This document shows positions 34,204 to 45,468 of a DNA stretch of 64,000 nt, piece by piece (position 1 is the stretch's first letter; the number at the start of each line of letters is the position of its first letter). A model generated the notes under the pieces. The model saw nothing but the letters and a program-made list of their open reading frames with translations, searched no databases and was not told the origin of the DNA. The position numbers were made by a program, and so were the translations under genes. The stretch covers positions 930,001-994,000 of the forward strand of contig JAFFSR010000087.1 of NCBI GenBank assembly GCA_017163975.1, read 5' to 3'. Source of the DNA: Anastatus disparis (Eukaryota > Arthropoda > Insecta > Hymenoptera > Eupelmidae).

Positions 34204-37200
34204 ATCTATAATAATGTTATTTTAGACAAAAATTTTATTGCTGACAAATCTTGTGTGATTAGTGGATGTTTAAATAAGGTTGACAATGTTGTTAAGATAG
34301 CTCCCAATGATGAATGTCCTGTTATTAAAAGTAAGTTAAATAATAATGAACTCTCTCCCCAATGATTAAGCCAGATCACCTCGTTAGTCGAAAAGGGAGA
34401 AGGGGTGCACTGCGAGCGGGCTTTTTGAATGTGACTTCTTTAAGAGCTCACATTGGACAGATGCGTAAGCTTCTATGTGACGGCCATTCTTATGATCTGT
34501 TTGGAGTGGTTGAGACCTGGCTGGGTCCGACTGTCTCGGACAACGTCATTCAGATTGAGGGCCATAAAATTTTTATACAGGATAGAAACCTACATGAAAG
34601 GGGTGTTGCCCTTTATGTTAAAGATAGTTTAAAATGTGAGATATTAGCTTTTTTGAATACCACAACTATAAGTGCCAGTGGTAAGTCTGAAGTGCCTGGA
34701 TATATTTTTTGTTCTGTTAGTGCAGGCAACTCTGAATCTGTGTTGGTTTCCGTCATTTACCGTCCTGCTGTCATTTCCTTTACAAAAGATTTTGATCTGA
34801 TTAATACGTTAGTATGTTTGACTCCCGATTTTTCATTTAAGATAACAATGGGAGATCTGAATGCCGATTTCTTGCGAGAAAGCAGTGATGCAAAGTTTCT
34901 TAGTAAACTGTCTGCTGCGCTTCCGCTTTAGTTGGTCCAGCACCGTGCCACGCATATAACTTCATCGTCTCGCACATGGATAGACCTGATTTTTGCGGAT
35001 GACAATAACACCATACTTGACGCACGTAACGTACCTGCGAACTTTTATAGTCGGCACAATTTAAATAAAGTTTCTGTAGGCTAAAATGTTAGCAGTTCAG
35101 TGCAAAAACCGATTAAGTATTGAAATTATAAAAATATTAGTGGAAAATTACTATTAGAGAAATTGGACGGCTATGATTGGTCCAAATTGACAACTAATAT
35201 AGTGGATCCTGAGTCTGCACTTGACTGCATTTGTGATAATATCACTGCTGTTATTGAAAATTTAGCACTAGTGAAAATATTTAATTGTACGAAAAAGAAG
35301 CCACCATGGATGGATGGAGAGTTATCACAGATTTAGCGCAGGAGGGATGCCACATATAGGCGATACAAACGGACAAATGACAATAAGTATTTTTCAGAAT
35401 TTTTAATTTTACGTAAGGCGTTGGACGAGCAGATTGAACGTGCAAGAAGTGAATACTATCATAACAGACTGTTCGAGGCTCTTGCAAGTGGTAATGTCTG
35501 GAAGGAGTTAACAGAGCTGGGACTCTTACCCGTACCCCAAGGGGATCTAAATGGATTTGCTCCAGATGAGCTTAATGCGCACTTTGCTGGGGAGTCGGTT
35601 TCTCCACATGATGATGGTGAGAAACGCAAGAAGTTTCTTTCTGAATGCAGCGAAAATAGTTTCGCTTTTAAATCAATTAATATTAACGATGTTATTCTTG
35701 CAGTTTCTCACTTCTCATCGCAGGCTTGTGGGGAAGACGGCATTCCACAAAGTGTGATACTTAAGGCATTACCATTTATTGGTGAACATCTTGTGACTCC
35801 GTTCAATTCCTCTTTTGCTCGGGGGATTTTCCCTGGCCTTTGGAAACAGGCACGTATTGTGCCATTAAAGAAGTGCTCTGCACTCAAATCGCCTAAAGAC
35901 TTCAGGCCTATTGCTATTTTATGTTCTCTCTCAAAGTTACTTGAGAAGATCGCCCATGACCAGTTGCAAGAGTACATTACTGCTAATGAAATACTTGACC
36001 CAATGCAGACTGCCTTCAAAAAGCACAACTTGACGCAAACAGCTATTCTCAAATCAACTGATGACATAAGATCGGGTCTAGACAAAAAACTCGTCACGTT
36101 ACTTTTATTTTTTGACTTTAGTAAGGCATTTGACACGATCTCTCCCTTCAAGTTACTTACTAGGCTTAGATCGATGGGGCTTTCCAGGGCTGCTCTCTTG
36201 TGGATTAACTCCTATATATCAGGAAGGAAACAAATGGTTTCCACGCATTTAAACGAGGAATCGAGTTGACTGACAACCAACCTAGGAGTTCCACAGGGTT
36301 CGATATTGGGGCCTCTGTTGTTTTGTCTTTACATTAATGACGTACGTGACGCTCTTGACTCTGGTTGCGTCGAGCACCTACTCTATGCAGACGACCTGCA
36401 AATTTACACGCAGGTGCCTCGCGAGAATATGGAAGAGGGTATTCTCACTCTATAGAGGGCGGCCAAAGTGGTGTCGGAGTGGGCTGCTGGTGTCTCTCTC
36501 ACTTTGATTTCTAATAAAACCAAGACAATCGTCTTTGGCAATAGTCGTTTTGTAAATTTTTTTATGCTTATAGGTCACGTACGATTGATCTTGAGGGAGG
36601 CATTAGTATACCTTTCTCTGACTCCGTGACGAGTCTTGGTGTTGTGCTTGACCCTAAACTTTCATGGGTACCGCACGTTGATATATTACAAAATAATTTA
36701 ATAGAGTTTTTTGCCCTGCGGTTTTTCCGTCGGTACACCACGGAGACTCTGCGTAAACAGCTCGCAACCACCCTGCTGTTTCCACATCTTGACTATTGTT
36801 CAGTAGTTCTGCTCGATGCTTCTCAGGAGTTGAGAAGACGAATACAGAGATTACGAAATTCATGTGTGAGATATGTAATGGGTTTGAGAATGGGTGATCA
36901 TGTCTCTCCTTATAGAACCGCGTTGGGTTGGCTGCGCACTGATTCGAGGAGATAGTATTTTTTAACTGTGCTTATGTACAAAATCGTCCGCATGAATACT
37001 CCGGAGCATCTAGTGAGTCTCTTCACTAGATGTGTACCTAGGGCGGCTACTAGGGGAAGCTAAAGATCTTGCGGTACCCTTTATGCGCACTAAGACTGGA
37101 AGAAATTGCTTCCAAGTTCAAGGTGTGCATTTTTGGAATTCCCTACCTGCTGAAATTAAGTATCTTCCATCTATCAGCAGGTTTAAGACGGCAGTGAGGG

Positions 37201-37223
37201 GGTACTTGCTTGACCTTGAATAA
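34204..37223 (+). pseudogene. Second LINE: endonuclease and reverse transcriptase, decayed
   Basis: Order on +: 34204-34365, the possible end of ORF1 (DKNFIADKSCVISGCLNKVD); 34362-34931, endonuclease (GFLNVTSLRAHIGQMRKLL, VVETWLG, TMGDLNADFL with the catalytic Asp kept); 35421-36269, reverse transcriptase start (PKDFRPIAILCSLSKLLEKI, LLLFFDFSKAFDTI); 36280-36470, GVPQGS-type motif B and [10 protein letters not shown] (YADD kept); 36626-37223, C-terminal domain ending HFWNSLPAEIKYLPSISRFK. Stops at about 34930, 36268 and 36455 and further frame changes disable it. It has the same broad CR1/Jockey-like group as the element at 9.8 kb but a different subfamily. Confidence 0.88.
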
Positions 37224-37711
37224 CGGATACTCTCTTTATGTTATATTTATAGTTCCTTTATGTTAATTTATTATCATGTGTAATCCCGTATATAGATTTA
37301 AGGTGTGCTTGTATTTATAGTATGGATGATGAGCGCATGGTTAAGAGTGAATGTATTACTTATTATTTATTTATTTTTTTTTTTGACTTTTTGGCTCGTT
37401 TGATTTTATTATATTTTATTTTTAGATTGCTTTTACTAGTTTGACTGATAGATATTAATTCGACAGATTTGTTTATTGTTATTTTATTGATGATTGTGTG
37501 TGTATTTTATAATTGTAATGATTTGTGATATCACTCTGAAAAGTGACTTACTTATGTAGTATTATTAGTTTTAGGAAATCGACTGTGATATAATGAGTGC
37601 AACAATTACGCACGAGTGCAACGTTACAGTATTATTTCATTTCTGTATTTTATTATATATCATATATTATATTTTTTTTGTTACACACTGTTTGTAAACT
37701 ATTACAAAATA
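37224..37711 (+). other. Presumed LINE 3' region
   Basis: AT-rich DNA after the reverse transcriptase stop. No exact 3' end or target duplication was found. A (TA) run follows. Confidence 0.35.
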
Positions 37712-37719
37712 AATATATA

Positions 37720-37765
<46 letters not shown>
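37712..37765. repeat. (TA)n microsatellite
   Basis: About 25 TA units. The MITE at 37766 is inserted in its right side. Confidence 0.9.
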
Positions 37766-37768
<3 letters not shown>

Positions 37769-38036
37769 GGTAATTGGATAACATCAGTACATATATATAT
37801 CGCTGGATTCAGCGCAATGAGCTGATCCCGAAATTAATAATATAAAATTTTTTTAAATTCTACCAATATATTGCCAATATATTCGCAACGTGTTGGTAAA
37901 ATTTTCTTTAATATCTCCAATATATTAGCAATATATTGGTCAAATTTTAAATACATTCTTATCATTTTTTTCGGAGTCAGCGTATTGCGCTGAATCCAAT
38001 GATATAAATATGTATCGATGTTATCCAATCACCATG
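37766..38036. mobile_element. MITE, TA target, about 70-bp inverted repeats
   Basis: The left end CAGGGTAATTGGATAACATC pairs with the inverted right end CATGGTGATTGGATAACATC. A further shared block is GGATTCAGCGCAAT. It is flanked by TA on both sides, 271 bp, without genes. The end sequence suggests a Tc1/mariner derivative. Confidence 0.8.
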
Positions 38037-40464
38037 TATATATATATTTAATCATTAAAAAAAGTTTGTTGTAAAAAAACTAAAATAAAAATTATTTTGA
38101 GTTATTTTTAATAATTGCATTCTTCAATTTATTTACAGGTATTTACGGATATTTGCAGTATCTACATTTAAAAAATGTATAAATGATAATAAACAATCAT
38201 TATTTATCTCTAGCCTAACGCTTTTTTATTGTTATACACAGTTTTCTGTATTTTCTTATAATCATTTGTTTATTCACAGTATTATTCAACTTTTACAAAA
38301 TAATTTGCCTACAAGGTGAAAATATATTTTACTATAAGATAATATATATATATATATGTTGCATATCACAAAAAAATTTCAACATCCAAACTAATTCTCT
38401 AATGTAAAGAATAAAAAATTAAATTATAAGAAATTTGGAATTTTGATATCGGAATACTTTTTATAAATAACTTTTTAATAACTTTGAATAGTGGTAAATT
38501 TTTTAAATAACTTGTGGAATTGAATGCTAATTAAATTTAATTTTAACATGAAATTAATTATTTAAGTTGGAAATATATTAATTATAATAATACAACTATT
38601 TATAAGTTATCACTTGATAATAATTTTTTAAACTTTTTATTTATTGTTTAGAATAATATTAAATATATGATTATCATTTTAATAGTTTTTATAAAATATT
38701 ATGTAAATTTTATAAGTATAAATTATTTAAAGAGATATAAAATGGACAGAACACTCGCACCCATAAATATTGACTATATTTCCATTGTATTTCAAAATTT
38801 TGAATAAAGAGATGCATTAACATATAGTATGTATCATGAAAATTATTCAGTTAAATTTTTAAATAAATCTATTTATTAGTTATTGAGGAGTTTGGGTTCC
38901 AATATTATTTACTAAATTTTTCTATTAGGAATCAGAAATCTAAATATCTTGAAAACTAATGATTGGAATAATTTGAAAATTTAAATAAATAATTATCATG
39001 GTACATACTATAAGTTAACCCTTTCAATCACGAATTATTTTCACAAAAACACGTATTTTCTATCATAGATTAATTTTTTAGATTTATTTACAATAATATA
39101 TTCAAAATATATCATATGATACTTATAAAATAAACACTCATTTATATGAAAATGCAAAAAGAATAAAGATTAAACTTAAAGTGCGAATTAAACAATAAAA
39201 AAAGAAAATGAGAAAGGGTGCCACTATAGTGATGAAATAATAGTGGTGAATTCAACATAATGAAATAATTGTACTTTCAATGATCATATTCAATACAAAT
39301 TTTAGAGTGATATTACAGAATATTATTTTTTTCCGCATTTATAATAAGTGTTTCGCAAATAATAAGTAAAGTTTCTTATAAAATGTTTACTTTTTTAGGG
39401 AAAATTTTACTTGTATCTAGACAGGTCATAAATATAAATTCATAATTATAGACATAATCAGAAAAATTTATTTATATTTCATATATTTTCCTATCATCAT
39501 AATTGACTATTAAAAAAAATTAAATATTAAATAAATAATTTTTTAAAATTGTATTTCATAAAATTTATGTTTTAACGATATTAGAAAAAATATTTTTATA
39601 TCATGTAATGATAATTTTTCAAATGAGGTAATTTGATATATTTTAAAAATTAATATGTTTCTCTTATTAAAAATATTATTGCTTTGATGAAATGAATTTT
39701 AATATATTCAATTGTTAACAATTTTTATATAAATGACAATTCATTTAAATACAAACACGTGTACAAATGAAAATGTAAAATTAACTGAATTAAGCTGAAT
39801 TTAAGCTTGTAGTGAACTTAGTAATAGCTAATTTTAAGTTTTGTATATAACGATATATCATAACATATAAGTTTAAGATTAATAATAAATGAAATATAGG
39901 TAATAATATCTTTTTTACAATTAGCTATAATAACGAAATGATTAAATTTAAATTTTGTTAAATCAAAATCAAACACTTGAATATAGTCTTTATAAATTTA
40001 ATTTAATTTTTATTTAATTTTGTAAAAGATTACCGACATCACAGTTTTTCAAATTTTTTATCCTGAATCTAAAAATGTTTTCAATATCTCTTTATTACTG
40101 CCTTACATTTTAAAACATCGATAAAATAAACGAGAAAAAATAATGTTTGATTGATAGATTTATAGACTATTTTTTAATTCATTATGTTACAGTCAACGTG
40201 GGTATTCTTTTTATTTAATAATCTATGTATAAAAATAATAGTTATTTTTTCTGCAAACACATTTTTAAAAATACATTTGTAGATAAATAGATTCATTAAA
40301 AGATCATTGAAGATTTACCTAAAGAAAACTTTTGAATAATTAAAATTATTTAGTAAATTTTGAATAAAAGTTATTAAAAAAATTGTGAATTCTTGGATAT
40401 TTTTTTAAAGTTATAAAAGCAAGATTGGGATTGACGCGCTTGCGCACAGGGGGCTTGCCCCTTA

Positions 40465-40520
<56 letters not shown>

Positions 40521-41659
40521 TAAAAAAATAATTATTACAACAGATTATAGTTAAATGAAAATGTTTACTTAAATAATTACAGCGTTGAAATTTATTTTGA
40601 TGAAAATGTTATTTGATTGACATTTACAGTATTATTTTAACTATATTTGAAAAGTTACTTGTCAGCAATGAAAGAATATTTAATTTTTTAAATTAATAAT
40701 CTATTAATATCAAGAATTTTCTAAAAATTATATTTATGATATGCAAATCTTGCTTGTGATTCATACACTTTGTAATATTTGCATCTCATTAAAATTTTAT
40801 ATTAGATGCAAAAAGGATTGTTAAGCAATTGCAAATAGTTATTTTATTATTCTGGAATATTCAAATTTAAAATTAACCAAAAATGTGTATTTTAATCTTA
40901 TGGTTTTTTTTATTTTAATTTCGTATTTCATATATATAAAATACATTTGTGAAGATATTTTTATTAGAAATAAACACAAAATTTTTTTTAAGCATGTTTC
41001 ACGTAAAAATTAATTTTATAATTCAAATTCATGGTCATATATTAAGGTCTGGAAATTATAGTTGTTACTCAGTTCCCAGTTCTTAGTTTATTTATATCAA
41101 ATATCGTACTATCTTTGTTTTTCTTATGGAAGTAGAGTGAGAAATAGGCACTTGATGGAATAAATAATACGCTTTTTTACTCTAAGCACATGTGCCCTGG
41201 TAGAAATTTTGTCTAGGCGCCCGTATAAGCTCTTTAGGCCTTCATAGTAAAACTAGATTATTCTAGATAAGAAAAACTAGATGGATGTAGACTAATATAA
41301 CCCTTGAATGCGCGCGCTACCAACCTCCAAACCATGCAGCAGTGACGAAGTAAAGCCAAATCAAACCTAATAAAGTTCTTTCATTGCACCTATTCTTTAA
41401 ATATCGTGTGCAAAAACATCGATGAATAAGAATTTAAAACATTTATCAACTGAACAACGGAAAGTACAACAAAATTATCACTAGAAAGTCATATTGAAAG
41501 TAAAAGTGCTAGTATCACGCATAGACTGGGATTTATAGTCGCGTCTCTATCTCTATCTCTCTTTCTTATCATGCGAGAGACAAGGACAGAATGTTCACAT
41601 ACACGCGACTATACATTTTAGCATATTACATATTCGTTCAAGTGACGCCATAAAAAAAA
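38037..41659. other. AT-rich DNA without recognisable genes
   Basis: 3.6 kb with no coherent protein similarity, very rich in A and T. It contains a (TA) run at 40467-40513. A slightly more GC-rich stretch at 41190-41640 shows no open frame I can support. Confidence 0.6.
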
Positions 41660-41834
41660 CTACGTGGAATCCCACGTGTGCCCCCACGTGGGTATTTACG
41701 TGGGTACTCATCTATGTTTCCACGTGGGTACCCACGTAGATTCCCACGTGTGCCCCCACGTATGCCCTCACGTGGGCCCCACGTAGGTTCCCACGTAGGT
41801 TCCCACGTGGGTACCCACGTGGGATTCCACGTAG
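41660..41834. repeat. ACGT-core array (CACGTG/CCCACGT)
   Basis: 14 ACGT cores in 175 bp, mostly as CCCACGTGGG, CCCACGTAGG or CCCACGTGTG, about 12 bp apart. The two ends (CTACGTGGAATCCCACGTG and its inverse CACGTGGGATTCCACGTAG) are exact reverse complements and are flanked by A and T runs, so the whole is an inverted-repeat unit. Confidence 0.9.
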
Positions 41835-42034
41835 TTTTTTTCGACAGGGATGAAATAAATGACGAACTAATATGAAATTATGTTGCACCTAACCCTTAAT
41901 ATACGTTAACGCCTCGATAGAACTGTACAGTTCTATAAGGGAAAACTATACAAGCATCTACCAGGGTGTTTTTTTCGAATTTAATTAAGTACTCAAAATT
42001 AAATTAAATTAATTAATTCTTATTCACTTGAAAT

Positions 42035-42914
42035 TAATCATTCATACATAATAATAAAAATAAAAGAAAATTCAACCGAGCGACGTTGGGAGCGAAAAAC
42101 TTCAATATAATTAATACTTATTAACGTAAAACCCATTAAATTGTGTAACAATTTTCAACAGTTAATAAATATAATGTAAATCATATAATATATATATCAA
42201 TTTTAAATTACTAATAATTAATTTAAAACTCAAAAGTAACTATTTTAAAACGGAATGTGGAAGATAAACATGTATCGTTTTATTCCTTAAATATCACGAA
42301 TTAAAATATTGATTATTAATAATTTTAAAGTGTTATATATTATGTAAATAATTCGATATTTAATAATTTTTAATTTTAGTGACAGGAAAAGCCGCACGAA
42401 AAGAGATTAATAATCACATTTTCTGCGAAATATTGCCCTTGAATCGAGAAGGTGAAATATTAATCTTAGTATCAAAAAAAAAGACACTAAACATCGCCAA
42501 TTTATGCTCTTACTTCATAATATAATAGTACCAACATTGATCCCTAAAATTCAAGCTATAGTACTAATTGAAATTATATCGTCACTCTTTTTTATTTTTT
42601 CAGATTATTTCATGATTCGTGATTGATACACGTGATTAAAAAGAATGAATTTCTATTATATTTTTTCATTGATTCAAATGCAATTTAATAGAAAAAATTC
42701 TTAGTTCATCATGATATAATTTTTATTTAAACAATTTTTATGCACATTGTAACTTCAATTAATCTTTTTTATAAAAATATAAAAATTTAATTTAGTACGA
42801 AACTACAATATCAAAATTGATAAGTTGCGCGGCAATTCTTTTTTATTCTACAATTGGCTAATTTATACATAATAATATAATATATGAAAATTCAACCAAG
42901 CGACGTTAGGAGCG
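42035..42914. repeat. Direct repeat pair flanking about 800 bp
   Basis: GAAAATTCAACCGAGCGACG (about 42069) recurs as GAAAATTCAACCAAGCGACG (about 42887), both preceded by ATACATAATAATA-type sequence. The AT-rich DNA between holds no gene. It could be an unknown dispersed repeat or a small solo pair of terminal repeats. Confidence 0.5.
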
Positions 42915-43074
42915 AGGTATTTTTTGCTTGTCCATATTAAGTACATATTTTTCGAAAAACAAGTAAATATTTAAAATAATAAATACGTACTTTTCGAAAA
43001 AAATTTGGGGAAAAAATGAATATAGCACATACTTCCCTTATAAAAAATGATGCATTCAATATGTAATGCAGGAT

Positions 43075-43645
43075 GTCATACATTTTTAATAATCAACCAA
43101 ATTTTACAGAATAATATTTTAAAGAATCAAAGTTCTTGTATTTTTAATAGTTTTACAAGTTAATAACTTCATACTTATTTTCTTCCTAAAGGAAGATCCA
43201 AAAATAAGACATTCGTAAATTCTCCGTAAATCCAAGAGCCTCTGCAAACGAACAAGTAATATCTTATATACCTGCGTCTTTTAAATTCGAATATGGGATC
43301 GCTAAATTGAGAAAAACGCCACCTAACAGTTAAAAACGCAAGTACTCAAAAAATAATTCGAACTAACTATTAATTCCGTCTTTGGCTGATAGGTGACGTT
43401 TTTTTCAATTTTACGATCCCATATCTAAATTTCGGAAGCGCAGGTGTATAAGATATTCCGTGTTTGTTTGCAACGGCTCTTCGATTTGTAAAGAGTTAAC
43501 GATCGTCTTATTTTTGGATCTTTTTTAAGGAAGAAAATAAGTATCAAGTAATTAACTTGTGAAATTAATAAAAATAAAATAATTTTGATTCTCTAAAATA
43601 TTTTCCTGTAAAATTTGATTAATTATTAAAAATCATTAAAAGACA
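43075..43645. mobile_element. Foldback element next to Polinton A
   Basis: Arms of about 250 bp: TTTTTAATAATCAACCAAAT on the left matches, inverted, the right flank near 43632. Inner blocks include CTTATTTTCTTCCTAAAGGA (left) against CTTTTTTAAGGAAGAAAATA (right) and ATGGGATCG in the centre. No gene. It ends about 18 bp before the start of Polinton A. Confidence 0.75.
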
Positions 43646-43662
43646 TTCCGCAATACATCTTG

Positions 43663-43785
43663 AGTAGATAAGCTAAGCTGGTTCTAATTCACCTGAATTA
43701 GGAACGTATGCCGTTTCTACTTCACTTGAAGTAGAACTGGCATGTATTTCTAATTCAGATGAATTTGAACCAGCTTAGGGTTTTT
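43663..43785 (+). repeat. Left terminal inverted repeat of Polinton A
   Basis: It aligns with the inverse of 51765-51884 over about 120 bp at roughly 85-90% by eye. It contains three palindromes of the form TTCANNTGAA (TTCACCTGAA, TTCACTTGAA, TTCAGATGAA). Confidence 0.85.
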
Positions 43786-44139
43786 GGGGTGGGGGGAGCA
43801 TTTCTGTATCACCTAGACCTGATATAGGGTTTCGTGGTGGGAGAATCAATTGTAGCTCAGTGAGCTAGGATCGACATGGTATTTTTTTTTGGGAAGCAGT
43901 CAGCTGTGATGAAGCTGCTGCGAAATTTCGAAAGTTTCATAATTTTTTGTAATATTTTTTTTATGAATTAGAATCGGTATGAATTCGAATCGGTATAGAG
44001 GTAGGGGGGGGGGCAGTTTGAATTCATCTGAAGTAGAATTGAGGTGAAGTAGAATTGCAGAAACGAGTTGGAGTGGGGAGATTGATTCTAATTCATGTGA
44101 AGTAGAATTATTTGTCCCATATCTACTTAGTTCAAAACT
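43786..44139. other. Sub-terminal region of Polinton A
   Basis: No open frame. It repeats terminal-repeat words (TTCATCTGAAGTAGAATT, TTCATGTGAAGTAGAATT near 44023 and 44093) and has G-rich runs (43783-43797, 44004-44013). Confidence 0.5.
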
Positions 44140-44301
44140 TTATAGCTTTTTATATTTTATATCTTGAGATGGCATTTGCGATTTATATTTTTCATAGTAC
44201 TCTTTCCATGTTGTTTTCTCATCCTTCACCTTTTTATCAGGTGAAAGAAGAGGAGTGTACTCTGAATAATTTTGAGTGGTATGACTTGGAGTCTGTCCCA
44301 T
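44140..44301 (-). CDS. Small MGQ protein, possible N-myristoylated protein (element A)
   Basis: 53 codons from the ATG at 44301. An upstream in-frame ATG at 44361 would mask the motif. The N-terminus MGQTPS fits the myristoyltransferase pattern (Gly2, Ser6). The rest is charged, with PLLSPDKK, EYYEKYKSQ and a C-terminal YKKL. There is no transmembrane segment. A protein of the same length and layout (MGQ, PLL, YxKY, YKK) lies at the same relative place in element B. Its role is unknown; membrane attachment of a virion or assembly protein is a guess. It is the last gene before the left terminal repeat. Confidence 0.55.
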   Translation of the reverse strand: MGQTPSHTTQNYSEYTPLLSPDKKVKDEKTTWKEYYEKYKSQMPSQDIKYKKL

Positions 44302-44439
44302 GATGAAATGAATGTGAATCACGATGTGTTTGCTTTTTATAGGAAGTGGTGCGAGCCCCAACCATCACCCTCCACCAGTGAGATACATCCATTAAACATT
44401 ATCTCTCCTTTTTTACTTCCTATGGCAGCATAAATCAAT

Positions 44440-44889
44440 TTAGTTGTTTTTAGTAAAGCATCTCTTCATAAGTCGAGCTTTGTATGTATCATTATGATTA
44501 GGGCAAACAGTCACAAGCTTTATTTTATCAGCTGGTGGAAAACCCATTTCTGTGACATCACATACTTTAATCTTGAAACGTTCTAGCAATTTTTTTCTTA
44601 TATTACCCACGACAAAAATTTTTGTCGCATCATGTAAGGCTTCTCTAAGAATATTGCCTACGTCAGTATAGGAAATGGTACCAGAGTTTCATGACAAACC
44701 ATGGTAGTAATACTTTAACCACGTATTTTATTCTTTGTACTCATCCGAAAGCCTATGCCAGGAATATGGCTTCTTGAAAAGGAGTAGTAGAGGCTTGGTA
44801 TCATCGTTGAGCGGCATTATAGCCAACTCTTTGAGAATGTAGTCATCACCAGACTTTTTGAAACCTTGCATATCCACCAAGTACTCCAT
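44440..44889 (-). pseudogene. DxQGF protein gene, copy 1 (element A)
   Basis: From ATG 44889: MEYLVDMQGFKKSGDDYILK, YSWHRL, YYHGLS, a middle part with NILREALHDATKIFVVGN and a C-terminal PNHNDTYKARLM. Two in-frame stops lie after residues of about 50 and 63, the second where the sister copies have Trp. It belongs to the same family as the next gene and as 59963-60634 in element B. The family recurs in Polinton-type elements of insects; I do not know its function. The Asp-rich start (VDxQGF) could suit a nuclease fold, but that is only a guess. Confidence 0.7.
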
Positions 44890-44979
44890 GCTAATTAATA
44901 ACTTTTTTTACAGTTCTGTTTCACTGTCGGTATTAGCATGAGTGTCTTCCCAGTCCATAACCCAATCACTGAAATCACT

Positions 44980-45406
44980 GAATTACAACTTTTTTTATTG
45001 ATTTAACGTTGTTAACAGCACACGTATTTTTATACATGCAATTATGATGTGAACAAGAGACTGTTTTAGTTAGCCGTTGATCAAAATGGGGAATACCCAG
45101 TTCACTAATATCCACAACTTTAAAATCAAACTTCTCTAACCACTTTTTTTTACTTTACCAATCACAAAAACTTGTGTAGCGTTCTGCAGAGTTTGTCGAA
45201 GAATTCCAAGCTAGTCCATGATAGCAAAGCTCGAGCCAGAGATTTTCACGCTTGTATTTTGTAGTTAGCTTTTTCCAAGGAAATGGTGGTTTGAAAATAT
45301 GCACCGTTGGTTCAGACGACTCAACAAGAGGAACAGCAGCCAACTCTTTTAAAACAAACTCTTTACCTGGCTTTTTAAAACCTTGTAAGTCCACTGCGTA
45401 TTCCAT
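44980..45406 (-). pseudogene. DxQGF protein gene, copy 2 (element A)
   Basis: From ATG 45406: MEYAVDLQGFKKPGKEFVLK, PFPWKKLTTKYKRENLWLEL, CYHGLAWNS. The frame then changes near 45180, and the remainder (ATQVFVIGKVKKKWLEKF, VSCSHHNCMYKNTCAVNNV) continues in another frame to about 44980. The C-terminal Cys/His cluster (CSHHNCMYKNTC) is shared in form with the element B copy (CVPHSTKDKYKRSVC) and could bind zinc. It is tandem with copy 1, with about 90 bp between them, so a local duplication is likely. Confidence 0.7.
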
Positions 45407-45468
45407 CTTGTTGAAGAATGAGATCTCAGCTCACTCTCACTTTCTCATATCCTACTATCCTTACTCCT

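Noticed and set aside
37616..37825. Open frame with an IYIYIY repeat
   Set aside because: It is a translation of a (TA) microsatellite and the MITE end.
41678..41875. Open frame with a PRGYPR/GSHVGSHVG repeat
   Set aside because: It is a reading of the ACGT-core array.
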